DNA of 37,815 nt from Promethearchaeota archaeon (GTDB taxonomy: Archaea; Asgardarchaeota; Lokiarchaeia; Sigyniarchaeales; SOKP01): NCBI GenBank assembly GCA_029838195.1, contig JALGVJ010000033.1, positions 1 through 37,815 of the forward strand, read 5' to 3'. Under the pieces are notes generated by a model. It saw only the letters and a program-made list of their open reading frames with translations. It did no database searches and had not been told where the DNA came from. Numbering within the stretch: the stretch's first letter is position 1; each line of letters begins with the position of its first letter. A program made the translations under genes and the position numbers. Of this stretch, positions 1 through 8,000 are shown piece by piece.

Positions 1-119
1 AATTTTTAACCCCATTTTTAAATAAGATAAATTAGATAATGAAGGGATATGAAAAAAAAGAAGTTTTTAAAAGCTTGGAGGGATTAATCCTTCTCGTGCT
101 GATCTAGATATCCCAAGTT

Positions 120-535
120 TTAATATTCAATATTTTTGTTTTTCAAGTATTCAAAAGCAGAATATGCGGCTATAACTCCTTCTGCAACTCCCGTAATGGC
201 TTGTTTATATGGCGAATCTGCCACATCTCCCGCAGCATAAACACCGGAGATGTTAGTCTCTGATTTTCTGTTTATGATTATTTCATCTTTATGATTTACT
301 TTTATACCAAACTCTTTTGCGGATTGCGAATTAGAAATAGTGCCTATTTCAATGAAAACGCCGTCTACTTTAAATTTTTCTCCTGAATTAAAAATAACAC
401 CTTTTACATGTTGATCTCCCGTTATTTCTATTATATTCGTTTTATAAATTATCTCAATTCGCTCATTATTGAAAACTCTTTTTTTATTAATTTACTCAGC
501 TCATTTTTTAATAAAGCCTCATTTCTTGAAATTTA
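120..535 (-). pseudogene. Decayed thioredoxin reductase, C-terminal half only
   Basis: Read on the minus strand, this stretch gives about 115 residues that match the C-terminal FAD-binding part of NADPH thioredoxin reductase (TrxB). The hallmark GVYAAGDVADSPYKQAITG and a following VAEGVIAAYSAFEYL are both legible, and the reading ends in TAA at 122..120. Upstream, the reading must change frame at a run of seven T (479-485), after which RNEALLKNELSKLIKK continues in another frame. Beyond about position 535 nothing TrxB-like is left: the N-terminal FAD domain and the CxxC-bearing NADPH domain are missing. A missing half plus a frameshift means a dead gene rather than one sequencing error. I infer that the cell relies on the FTR/glutaredoxin pair downstream or on another TrxB elsewhere. 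Confidence 0.85.
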
Positions 536-810
536 TTAGAATTATATTAAAACCTTGAAAACATTAAGAATGTATCTAAATTAAATTCTTTCTCAATTTT
601 TAATATTCTTCTTTAATAAAGCATTTTTAACGAAATATGAGTTTTAAATTTTTCATTCAAAATAAAAAATATCATGAATCGCTTCCCATATATTAATAAA
701 ATGTTACCTCCTCATGCAAATTAAAAAAATTACTAAATTGCTAACCTCAATAGATTTTTTATACCAAGCGGATTTTATCACCTCAAGAACATCTCCAGGT
801 CTTTTGAAAC
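536..810. other. Intergenic remnant with orphan minus-strand SD
   Basis: No intact gene is visible in this AT-rich gap between the TrxB relic and the plus-strand gene at 811. On the minus strand a strong Shine-Dalgarno sequence, GAGGAGGT (713..706), precedes no usable reading frame. It is placed where translation of the lost N-terminal half of the TrxB relic could have begun, so it may be the fossil start of that gene. Only about 170 bases separate it from the surviving C-terminal half, which implies a large internal deletion. Confidence 0.4.
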
Positions 811-1782
811 ATGTATCTACTGGAACTCAGTTGGGACGATTCAAGTAATCTGATATTTGAATTTGAAAAAGAAGGAGAAGAAAAAAAAGTAATCCTCCCA
901 GAGACTGTAGATCGAATTAATATTAAATTTGAAATTTCAATGGTGCAACAATATGAATTAGGATCTAAACCCCCTCCCTACCTAGTTTCTGTCAAAGAAG
1001 TATTTTTCACGGAAAAAACGATGTGTTTCTTAATTAATTTACGACAATTAAATCGACTTGAAGAACTAAAGATTACAATTTTGAAACTGACCATCTTTTT
1101 TGTTAATGGAAATAAAGTTTTTCTTTCTTTCAATGAAAAATATAAATTTTCTGAAATTCAATATAGGGGTACATTTTATAAGGAAGATTACGTCCAAAAT
1201 TATTCTTCTCGCAATAATATCAAGAAAAGAATCACTCAAGAAAAGGTGTTTAAAGAAGTCCTTCGAGATTTTAATAAAAATACCCAAAAAACGACTTATG
1301 TATATCAAAAGAACCAAATTGAAAATACTATAGAAGATTCGCAATATTTTTCTTTAATTAAAGAAAATAATGAAAGATTAAAAAGAGTAGAGGAAGAACT
1401 AAAAACTATTTCTGCTCTCTTGAAAAATGCTAGATTTAACGGAAGCATTAATTATTCCAATCTCCCCTCTGTTCCATCAGCCCCTCCATCAATGGGAATA
1501 ACTCGCATCAAGCGACCTCCTAAGAGATCCACGGGAATTCAGCAAAATCTAGTTTATCTAAGTGAATTAAAAACAGTCCTCAAAAAAGGTAAAAAAGAAA
1601 ATAATGAATTCAATTTCCGTGAAATATTAAAACCATTAAGCGAAGAAGAGCTTAATAAAATAACATTAAGTGATGAAGAATTGATAAAAAAACAAGAAAT
1701 AGCCGTTAATAATCAACTCAAGCGACTGAAAAAAGAAGAAGAAAAAGTACTTCGCTTGGAAGATTTAAGAAAGCCAACATGA
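811..1782 (+). CDS. Unrecognised protein with coiled coil and Pro-rich linker
   Basis: A 323-residue soluble protein of a family I do not recognise. Residues 1-115 are rich in beta-forming residues and look like a small globular domain. Residues about 185-210 are a short charged coiled coil. Residues about 217-240 form a flexible Pro/Ser/Arg stretch (PSVPSAPPSMG followed by RIKRPPKRS). The last 60 residues are again charged and helical. There is no signal peptide, membrane segment or Cys motif. The ATG at 811 has no clear SD, so a leaderless or short-leader message is possible. It stands alone, divergent from the TrxB relic and convergent with the CCG-protein relic. A scaffold or adaptor role is only a guess from the layout. 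Confidence 0.75.
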   Translation: MYLLELSWDDSSNLIFEFEKEGEEKKVILPETVDRINIKFEISMVQQYELGSKPPPYLVSVKEVFFTEKTMCFLINLRQLNRLEELKITILKLTIFFVNGNKVFLSFNEKYKFSEIQYRGTFYKEDYVQNYSSRNNIKKRITQEKVFKEVLRDFNKNTQKTTYVYQKNQIENTIEDSQYFSLIKENNERLKRVEEELKTISALLKNARFNGSINYSNLPSVPSAPPSMGITRIKRPPKRSTGIQQNLVYLSELKTVLKKGKKENNEFNFREILKPLSEEELNKITLSDEELIKKQEIAVNNQLKRLKKEEEKVLRLEDLRKPT

Positions 1783-1809
1783 TATTGTTCAAGAAGATTT
1801 TTCTATGAG

Positions 1810-2727
1810 CTATATAAAAAGGCCTTTTAATTTTGGCTTAATCCGTGCTTTTTTTCTAAAAATCTTAATAAATCAAAAACAATCGGGGCAATAACACGTG
1901 ATATAATCACCTTTGTATTCCAAAACTCTATTACGAGCTATTTTTTCTTCCTCGTCTTTTCCTAACTGATAGCCTGAGCTCCTCCACAACACCAAATGGG
2001 AAGATCTAATATCTCATCCCTCAATACCTTTAAAATACATTCAACCTGTATATCCATGCCTATTTTCTGCTCTGTCTAATTCCTTTATCCAAAGGCTTAA
2101 GATAATCTATGAAACCGCTAATGGTTAAATTTTTTATGTTCATAATGTTTTTTAAAAGTCATGTAAAATTTGGAAAGATTGTAATTATCTCCCTCAATCT
2201 TCTTTCTCGAAATAAAGTCAAATTCTCTCTTTCAAGAGCTTAATAGGTCTCAATCACACCTGCAGCCAAAACGGGATATCCACAATAAATTAATTCATTT
2301 AGAATAGTAAAATCTTTCTTTTCATGGAAGATATACCTAATCGCATCTTCTGCATACGATGGAATTTTAGATTTAGTAAAAAAACCTAAATATAATAATA
2401 TGAAGCTATTTTAGATATCGAATTTTTAATCTTAACACGAGATTTATTATTATGGGGATAGGGTGATTTATAGCGAGTAAAAGTATTAATCATTTCCCCT
2501 TAATCCAGAAATGATATAACCTCTTCTAAATATTTATATTTTAGTAAGATCCATTCATCTGAGGTTCCATTTTCCCTGCAATGTATGCATTTATAAAGCG
2601 TTTAGTAATCCTTCGATGTAAATTTACATATGTCTTTATTTCTAAACAATTCAGTAATTTCTTCATTTATAAGAAAATGCTCGGAATCTGCTTCTTTTGT
2701 AGGATAATTACGTTTTCTTTTTTTCAT
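1810..2727 (-). pseudogene. Decayed CCG-domain Fe-S protein (HdrB/HdrD-like)
   Basis: The minus strand from the ATG at 2727 to TAG at 1810 reads as a two-domain cysteine-rich (CCG) protein of the HdrB/HdrD/GlpC type with heavy damage. Early segments share one frame, including LYKCIHCRENGTSDEWILLK, but are cut by in-frame TAA codons. After a frameshift near 2395 comes FFTKSKIPSYAEDAIRY, then YCGYPVLAAGVIETY and IITIFPNFT. After further shifts come DLPIWCCGGAQAIS and GDYITCYCPDCF. In intact CCG domains the first cluster site reads GC...CCGYP...CPxC. Here those positions are GF, YC and FPNF, so several cluster ligands have been replaced. The second CCG motif and CPDC are still intact. At least five internal stops and two or more frameshifts rule out function. 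Intact relatives carry electrons to or from disulfides or quinone-like acceptors. Confidence 0.85.
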
Positions 2728-2840
2728 GAGAAATAGATAATTCTTGTCTTAAATAAAACAATTATCTTCTTTATTTCATAGCATTCTCTTATAATGATCT
2801 TTCAACTATTTAAAATTTGGTTTAAAAAAATAAGAAAAAA

Positions 2841-3090
2841 TTATTCTTTTTTTAATTTTACATTTGATCTCTGAATGCCTATTTCTTTACTACTCGGAAT
2901 TGCGGTTCCACAATGATCTCTTTTTGCTTCTTTCTCTTTAAAGGCTTTATCCAGTTCTTCTTCTAAATTCTCGTCTGTTAAATCCTTCTTTGATATATTA
3001 TAAATAGGGAAATCGACATATTTAAAATTTATATTTATTAAATATTGGACATTTTTATAAATACAAGTTTCGGAATAAAAAAATGAATCT
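2841..3090 (-). pseudogene. Start-less open frame, probable gene fragment
   Basis: The minus strand is open for about 75 codons and ends in TAA at 2843..2841. The C-terminal part looks coding: KKDLTDENLEEELDKAFKEK, then a short DHCGTAIPSSKEIGI and a basic tail. No ATG, GTG or TTG start occurs in frame after the stop of the FTR gene upstream, so it is either the tail of a broken gene or an open frame kept by chance. I do not recognise the family. It lies between the CCG-protein relic and the FTR gene on the same strand and may be part of the same decaying block. Confidence 0.35.
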
Positions 3091-3103
3091 TAATATAAGA
3101 ATC

Positions 3104-3472
3104 TCATAATTTTTCATTCATATATTCTAATGCGGCCTTTTCCTTTTCCAATGGCCTTCTTTCCGGTACTTGCATAAATGTTTTGTTTTCTTGATAAAAA
3201 TCTTCTCGTAAATAAAGATTACAATAGCAAGCTCCAAATTCTTTAATATCTAAAGGAGCATAATCACAAGGACAGATCAAATCTCTATCTAACTCTCTCT
3301 TTCCAGCTGCCAATCGACAAGGGCAAGATTGATATCCAAATCTTTTATAATTATCAACAAGGCCTTCAATTAAATCATTAAATGTTTGCTCATCCTTATT
3401 TAAAATCCAATTATTTTTCTTTGCTACTTGATTACAATATTGTTTCATTCCTTCCATAGTCTCCATTTTCAT
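3104..3472 (-). CDS. ftrB: Ferredoxin:thioredoxin reductase catalytic subunit
   Basis: A 122-residue protein with the full FTR beta-chain pattern. CPCR (about residue 45), CPCDY (about residue 66) and CYCNL (about residue 80) supply the [4Fe-4S] ligands and the redox-active Cys pair that passes electrons from ferredoxin to a thioredoxin-fold partner disulfide. It is cytosolic. Length and spacing fit the stand-alone archaeal type, which works without the variable alpha chain of chloroplast FTR. The ATG overlaps the stop of the upstream glutaredoxin gene by four bases (ATGA), so the two are almost certainly co-translated, and the glutaredoxin is the obvious substrate. The nearby relic of an NADPH thioredoxin reductase suggests that ferredoxin became the main electron source for this system. 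Confidence 0.93.
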   Translation of the reverse strand: MKMETMEGMKQYCNQVAKKNNWILNKDEQTFNDLIEGLVDNYKRFGYQSCPCRLAAGKRELDRDLICPCDYAPLDIKEFGACYCNLYLREDFYQENKTFMQVPERRPLEKEKAALEYMNEKL

Positions 3473-3792
3473 TCATCATCTCCTCCTTTCATTAATTCTT
3501 CATATCGGCTAGGATCATATCCCACGACAAGTTCTTTATCATCACAAATCATGAAAGGATATGATATTCGTGATTGAAATTTTTCCCCTAAATAGTTAAT
3601 GATTTGTCTCTTATCTGAATGGTCGATTTTATCGACATCCACATAACGATACTTAATGTTTCGCTCATTTAACCATCGTTTACATTTTTTACACCACATG
3701 CAAGTACTAAGGGTGAAAATAGTAATTTCTCTTTTATCATGTTCACCTTCTACATTAATAGCAAATTTATTGAAGAGTTTCTCTACTGACAT
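3469..3792 (-). CDS. Glutaredoxin-like protein, FTR partner
   Basis: A 107-residue thioredoxin-fold protein. After a beta strand (EITIFTLST) comes the active-site CMWC at about residues 32-35, followed by the KRWLNERNIKYRYVDVDKID helix-strand unit and a cis-Pro region around SYPFMICDD, which is normal glutaredoxin architecture. Residues 1-20 form a short N-terminal extension. It is upstream of, and overlaps by four bases, the FTR catalytic subunit gene, so ferredoxin-derived electrons very probably reach this CxxC. Likely role: reduction of protein disulfides or peroxiredoxin-type partners in the cytosol. The ATG at 3792 is the only plausible start. Confidence 0.9.
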   Translation of the reverse strand: MSVEKLFNKFAINVEGEHDKREITIFTLSTCMWCKKCKRWLNERNIKYRYVDVDKIDHSDKRQIINYLGEKFQSRISYPFMICDDKELVVGYDPSRYEELMKGGDDE

Positions 3793-3824
3793 GAAACTAT
3801 CCTTATTTTTAATTAAATTTATTA

Positions 3825-4292
3825 TTAATTCATATTATTCGAATTATTTATTTGTTTTTTCCAGTTTGGATCAATGCAATGGATCGCATCTTCTGTAAAT
3901 TGTTTTATCTCTGCTTTACAAGATGCTTGGAGAAGGCCTAATTCTATTAATGCTTTTTTATCTCCTATTTTAAAAAGGCTTTCTATTATAATGAATAAAC
4001 TTGTTTTATTCAACTTATCATTTTTTAATTCTTCTTTTAAAAGTTCTAAAAGTGGGCGGGTGGCCATGGGACTTCTAATCTTTCCTAGGGCCTCTATTAT
4101 TCTCTGACGAACGCCTGGATCATTTTCAGTTTTAAGTGCGTTAATTAAATGGTTTGCAGTTTTATCATCTTTAAAATTACTCAAATATGTAGCTGCTAAA
4201 GCTCTTTGTTCCCACGTTTTTCCCTTTAATAATTGGCCGACAAGAATGTCATACTTTAATTTTTCTTTTTTCATAAATTTGCCTTGATCCAT
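3825..4292 (-). CDS. HEAT-repeat protein
   Basis: A 155-residue all-helical protein with two to three HEAT/PBS-lyase-type repeats. The clearest is around residues 49-80, with the typical Asp-Pro-x-Val-Arg turn (NDPGVRQRIIEALGKI) followed by a second helix pair (RSPMATRPLLELLKEEL) and a third (LFIIIESLFKIGDKKALIEL). Such repeats form protein-binding solenoids. No catalytic motif is visible. It lies 32 bases upstream of the glutaredoxin-FTR pair on the same strand, so one transcript is likely and a role in assembling or docking that redox system is possible but unproven. A second ATG at codon 7 (4274) is an alternative start. Confidence 0.75.
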   Translation of the reverse strand: MDQGKFMKKEKLKYDILVGQLLKGKTWEQRALAATYLSNFKDDKTANHLINALKTENDPGVRQRIIEALGKIRSPMATRPLLELLKEELKNDKLNKTSLFIIIESLFKIGDKKALIELGLLQASCKAEIKQFTEDAIHCIDPNWKKQINNSNNMN

Positions 4293-4494
4293 TCTAATTT
4301 TTTAATGAACTTTTTAAAATTATAATCTAATGCTTATAAATTATTAAGAATTAATCGGATAGAAATCATTTTTATTTGAATTTCCCCGCCCGTATTTTTT
4401 AAATTCACCATACTATAGAATTTACGGCAAATATTAAATTATTTTATAAGAAAAGGTATAAACTTTTTATATTCTAAGATTTTTAGTTAAAAAT

Positions 4495-4791
4495 ATGACT
4501 GAAATGAATTTACCAATTATCATTACGAAAAAAGATTGCCATCGTTGTAAGGAATTAAAAGAATGGCTAAAGAATAATAATCGTAGATACGTGGAAAAAG
4601 ATATTGATGATGTAGAATTTGTTCAGCAGCTATTAAACGATAAAAATTTCATTTTAACATTCTGCGATGAAGAAGGTTGTATCGTTAATACTCCTATAGT
4701 TATATACAAGGGAAGATATTGGTTTAAGGAGCTATGGGGTGTCTCAGGATTGCGTGAAAAAGAAGCGAAAAAAATATTTGATTTGGAATGA
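4495..4791 (+). CDS. Small glutaredoxin-like CxxC protein
   Basis: A 98-residue thioredoxin-fold protein: a first strand (PIIITKKD), the active-site CHRC at about residues 15-18, helix KELKEWLKNNN, second strand RRYVEKDIDD, and a Thr-Pro (NTPIVIYKG) consistent with the cis-Pro loop. An extra Cys pair (FCDEEGC, about residues 58-64) lies before that loop. It is transcribed divergently from the HEAT/glutaredoxin/FTR group with about 200 bases between, so it may share regulation and be a second substrate of the FTR. Its exact partner cannot be read from sequence. Confidence 0.8.
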   Translation: MTEMNLPIIITKKDCHRCKELKEWLKNNNRRYVEKDIDDVEFVQQLLNDKNFILTFCDEEGCIVNTPIVIYKGRYWFKELWGVSGLREKEAKKIFDLE

Positions 4792-4838
4792 ATTCCATCC
4801 GTTCTTTCTCATCGATAATTAATTAAATGCACTCAAAT

Positions 4839-5426
4839 CTATTGGAATTCTGCTATTCTTTTTATGACTTTTCTTATTGCTTTTAATCCTTCCGAATCAT
4901 TCTCAACACCAGTTCTTCCTTGATCATTACTCCATAAACTCGCACCCAAATTTGCTCCAAAAGCGCCACCTGAAACTGTTATTACGTGATTTTGTTGAAA
5001 AAAATCTAATATTGTTCTAATTGCAATTTCTTGCCCCCCATTTCTATCTCCTCCTACTGCTAACGCAGCACCAAATTTATTTTTAAAAACATCAGGATCT
5101 TGAGCAACTAACGCTCTACAACGATCTAATACGGTTTTTAATTGACCGGACAAGGTTCCTTGAAATACGGGTGTTCCTAAAAGAAGATAACGTGCATTTT
5201 TTATTTTTCCAAATAATTCTCCAAGATCATCGTCTTGAATGCATCCTTTCTTTTCTCTAATGCAATAATCACAATGTAAGCAAAATTTGATCTCTTTCTT
5301 TCTTACGGTCCAATACTCTGTTTCAAAATTATATTTTTCTTTCGCATGATTTAATGCATATTTTACAGCAAATTCCGTTCCTTGATTTCTTGGGCTTCCG
5401 CATATACCTAATAATAATTTATTCAT
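4839..5426 (-). CDS. Iron-sulfur flavoprotein (Isf-like FMN reductase)
   Basis: A 195-residue flavodoxin-fold protein. The FMN phosphate loop is GICGSPRNQG near the N-terminus. The compact motif CLHCDYC...C (Cys-x2-Cys-x2-Cys-x6-Cys) at about residues 46-59 is the [4Fe-4S] signature of archaeal Isf proteins, which take electrons from ferredoxin and reduce O2 or H2O2. GTPVFQGTLSGQLKTVLDRC is the second FMN-contact segment, and GGDRNGGQE fits the third. The open frame begins at a GTG (5435), but the ATG three codons later at 5426 starts the conserved strand directly and is preferred. It is convergent with the small glutaredoxin and divergent from the NADH:rubredoxin oxidoreductase, in keeping with oxidative-stress defence. 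Confidence 0.9.
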   Translation of the reverse strand: MNKLLLGICGSPRNQGTEFAVKYALNHAKEKYNFETEYWTVRKKEIKFCLHCDYCIREKKGCIQDDDLGELFGKIKNARYLLLGTPVFQGTLSGQLKTVLDRCRALVAQDPDVFKNKFGAALAVGGDRNGGQEIAIRTILDFFQQNHVITVSGGAFGANLGASLWSNDQGRTGVENDSEGLKAIRKVIKRIAEFQ

Positions 5427-5564
5427 TATGTTCACTTTATTTTATAGAAATCCTTATCACTTTAATGAAATGATTGTTTTAAAATACTCATGTTTAAGAT
5501 GAATTCATGCTTTTTTATTTTTCAAAATATTAACTTTTAATAAATTTTTAAAAATATTTAAACC

Positions 5565-6920
5565 ATGAAGATCGTAATTATTGGAAATGGCGTAGCCGGT
5601 ACTTTTTCTGCACAAAATATTCGAAATCTTGATAAGGACGTATCAATACACCTTTACTCAAAAGAGAATTATCCTTATTATACACGAATTAAGCTTCCTC
5701 AATTGATTTCTGAACAAGTTACCATATCAGATCTTATCGTTTTCAATAAAAATTGGTATGTTAAAAACAATATTGAACTTAACTTGAATTCAGAAATAAA
5801 AAAAATTGACACTCTTCATAAACAAGTGTTTCTAAATAATAATTCCTTACCCATCCATTATGATAAATTAATTCTCGCTACAGGGAGTCTGCCGAATATT
5901 CCTCCAATAAAAAATGCCAAAAAGTTTCTAAGAAATGGAGTATTCACATTACGAAGTATTCAAGATGCTTTAGATATTAAAAATTTTATTGTATCTAAAA
6001 AAGTTCAACGTGTAATCATTATCGGGGGAGGGCTACTTGGCTTAGAACTTGCTAAACAGATCAAGAATCGTGATTTAGATACGACTATTGTTGAATTTTT
6101 TCCTAGATTATTACCAAAACAATTAGATTTTGATTGTGGAACACTTCTGAAAGAAGAAATTGAAAGTATGGGCATAAATGTTATATTAGATGCTGCAACC
6201 GAAGAAATCCTCTCTGAACAAGAGGTTATTACGGGGATCCTAATAAAAAATGGGACAAAGATTGACGCAGATTTGGTTCTAATTCAAGCAGGAATTCGTC
6301 CCACCATCGATTTAGCAGTGGAAGCGGGAATAAAATGTAATCGTGGAATTATTGTAAACCAATATTTAGAAACTAGCATGAAAAATGTATTTGCTGTTGG
6401 CGATTGCATAGAATATAATGAACAAACATGGGGGATTATTCCCGCATGCATGGAACAAGCAAAAATTGTAGCATCGACCGTATTAGGAAAAAGGGATAAA
6501 GCTTATAAGGGCACTATTCCAAAAAATACATTAAAAATTATTGGCATTGACCTTACTTCCATTGGACTTTTTGATCCTAGTGATAAAGATTTAGTAGGGG
6601 CAGGTTGGGAAATCCTAAAAAATATCGATAAAAAAAGCAAGTGTTATAAGAAAATTGTTCTAAAAAATAAAAAATTAAAAGGCGCAATATTATTTGGAGG
6701 AAAAAAGGCTGTACCTTATATAAGTAAAAATATCGAGTCTGAGATAAATGAGGATGAATTGCGAAAAGTCGTTGAACTCTTTAAATGGAGGTGTAAAAAT
6801 TGCAACTATGTATATGATGATGCTAAGAACGATATTCTGTTTAAAGAATTGCCCGATGACTGGAAATGTAAATGCGACAGTCCAAAAACGATGTTTGAAA
6901 GAAATCCGGATAATATTTAA
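5565..6920 (+). CDS. NADH:rubredoxin oxidoreductase fused to rubredoxin
   Basis: A 451-residue FAD/NAD(P)-dependent oxidoreductase of the NirB/NROR group with a C-terminal rubredoxin-like domain. The FAD site is GNGVAGTFSA (about residue 7), the NAD(P) site GGGLLGLELA (about 153-162), and the second FAD motif VFAVGDC lies near residue 280. Residues 408-451 are rubredoxin-like: CKNC (410, 413), an acidic middle, LPDDW, then Cys435 and Cys437. The second Fe knuckle is therefore CxC, one residue shorter than the usual CPxC. The enzyme should move electrons from NAD(P)H through FAD to its own rubredoxin domain or to the free rubredoxins immediately downstream, and from there to a peroxide, superoxide or oxygen reductase. 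The usual oxygen reductase partner is present only as a relic at 8001-8264. Confidence 0.9.
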   Translation: MKIVIIGNGVAGTFSAQNIRNLDKDVSIHLYSKENYPYYTRIKLPQLISEQVTISDLIVFNKNWYVKNNIELNLNSEIKKIDTLHKQVFLNNNSLPIHYDKLILATGSLPNIPPIKNAKKFLRNGVFTLRSIQDALDIKNFIVSKKVQRVIIIGGGLLGLELAKQIKNRDLDTTIVEFFPRLLPKQLDFDCGTLLKEEIESMGINVILDAATEEILSEQEVITGILIKNGTKIDADLVLIQAGIRPTIDLAVEAGIKCNRGIIVNQYLETSMKNVFAVGDCIEYNEQTWGIIPACMEQAKIVASTVLGKRDKAYKGTIPKNTLKIIGIDLTSIGLFDPSDKDLVGAGWEILKNIDKKSKCYKKIVLKNKKLKGAILFGGKKAVPYISKNIESEINEDELRKVVELFKWRCKNCNYVYDDAKNDILFKELPDDWKCKCDSPKTMFERNPDNI

Positions 6921-6957
6921 CACTTAACTAATGGAAATTTCGTGAAAAGGTGATTAC

Positions 6958-7101
6958 ATGAGTTATAGATGTAAGAAGTGCAATTATTTGTACATTAATA
7001 AAGTTTATGAAATTCCTTTTGAAAATTTAAATAATGATTTTCGATGTCCACGTTGTCGTTGTTCGAAATCCATGTTTGTAAAGAAAAATCTTTCTACTTA
7101 G
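6958..7101 (+). CDS. Rubredoxin-like 47-residue protein (divergent)
   Basis: A 47-residue protein with two Fe-binding knuckles, CKKC (5, 8) and CPRC (30, 33), spaced as in rubredoxin. It departs from the norm elsewhere: the acidic stretch is Asn/Lys-rich, the usual Trp before the second knuckle is Phe28, the Gly after it is Arg, a fifth Cys (35) follows, and the net charge is positive. The ATG is preceded by a good SD (AGGTGA, 6949-6954), and only 37 bases separate it from the NROR-rubredoxin gene, so it is probably co-transcribed with it. Fe or Zn binding cannot be told apart from the sequence. A positively charged variant may serve a different partner from the acidic rubredoxin downstream. 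Confidence 0.8.
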   Translation: MSYRCKKCNYLYINKVYEIPFENLNNDFRCPRCRCSKSMFVKKNLST

Positions 7102-7142
7102 ATTTTCAATCTTTTTCCTCATAATCTCCTCTCGGATACAAA

Positions 7143-7156
7143 CGTTTATAAATTAT
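7143..7156 (+). promoter_or_regulatory. TATA box of the rubredoxin gene
   Basis: A TATA-like element (TTTATAAATT, 7145-7154) lies about 77 bases before the rubredoxin ATG. With the usual archaeal spacing of about 25 bases, transcription would begin near 7178 and leave a leader of about 50 bases, with a weak SD (GTGA, 7221-7224). The gene may thus have its own promoter besides read-through from the NROR gene. Confidence 0.4.
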
Positions 7157-7230
7157 TAAATCAATGTTTTTAATGAAAAAACAATTACATTTTTCAATCA
7201 GAACCCCTACAAAACTAAACGTGAATCACT

Positions 7231-7368
7231 ATGAAGTGGGAATGTACTGCATGTGGATATATTTATGATGAGGATGTAGAAGGAACCAAATTTGAAGATT
7301 TGCCTGATGATTGGACGTGTCCTGTGTGCGGTGTTGGAAAAGATATGTTTGAAAAGATAGAAGAATAA
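7231..7368 (+). CDS. Rubredoxin (canonical)
   Basis: A 45-residue protein with every rubredoxin feature: [11 protein letters not shown] at the N-terminus (Cys5, Cys8), an acidic loop, [11 protein letters not shown] (Cys30, Cys33) and a final KDMFEKIEE. It is a one-electron carrier with a single Fe(Cys)4 site in the cytosol. Its natural donor is probably the NADH:rubredoxin oxidoreductase two genes upstream. Typical acceptors are flavodiiron proteins, rubrerythrin and superoxide reductase. The flavodiiron relic 630 bases downstream indicates that this locus once held the complete NADH-rubredoxin-oxygen reductase chain. The carrier shows no damage, so it must still have a use. Confidence 0.95.
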   Translation: MKWECTACGYIYDEDVEGTKFEDLPDDWTCPVCGVGKDMFEKIEE

Positions 7369-8000
7369 TTTTCTAAATAAATTTAGAGCTTTTTCTTGAT
7401 TTTTTTTCTCCCTTTATTTCATTAATTTTTTTCTCTTTCATTAAAACAAACATTTTTATGACTTTCAATATTAAAAGAAATTTTTAAAATCTCTAATTAA
7501 GACTATTAAATTTAAATACTTATACGTATTATTAAGCGGTTTAAAATGCTAATGTGTCTTGATTTAAATTTTATATTTAATCTGATTTGGGCTCCTCTTG
7601 GGGAGATCATTTTTTTCATTTTTAGGCTTTCAATAATAAGAGAAATAAAATCTTTTCGAGTGCAAAAGTTATTAAAAAATGGATTATCATACAACGTCTA
7701 ATAATATTCTTCTGGATTCAGTTAATCCTGAATTTTTCGATGGATGGAATGGAGATAAGAAATATTTTCTCCCTTTCAAGAAAAAAGTAGATTTATATTT
7801 TAAATTAGGCAATCTTAGATTTCAGTTTCTTATTATCTTGCTTCTTTTTATAAAATAAATCCTTTGCCTTCCTTTCTTTAAATTAACATAGAATCCTTTC
7901 GGATTATTAATAATTAATAGAAATTAACTTTATTTTTTGGTCTAAAATATAATATATACTTAACTTATGTAAATAAAAACTTAAATGGTGATAACATATT
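7369..8000. other. Gene-poor AT-rich gap with one doubtful small frame
   Basis: No convincing gene is visible. T-rich tracts just after 7390 could end transcription of the rubredoxin gene. One 59-codon plus-strand frame (7679-7858, ATG start, TAA stop) encodes an unrecognised sequence with a hydrophobic tail (LIILLLFIK). It has no SD and I would not annotate it as a gene without homologues. The region may hold further decayed sequence linked to the flavodiiron relic that follows. Confidence 0.4.

Noticed and set aside
7512..7694. 60-codon minus-strand frame in the gap after rubredoxin
   Set aside because: No SD, no domain pattern, and composition matches the AT-rich gap.
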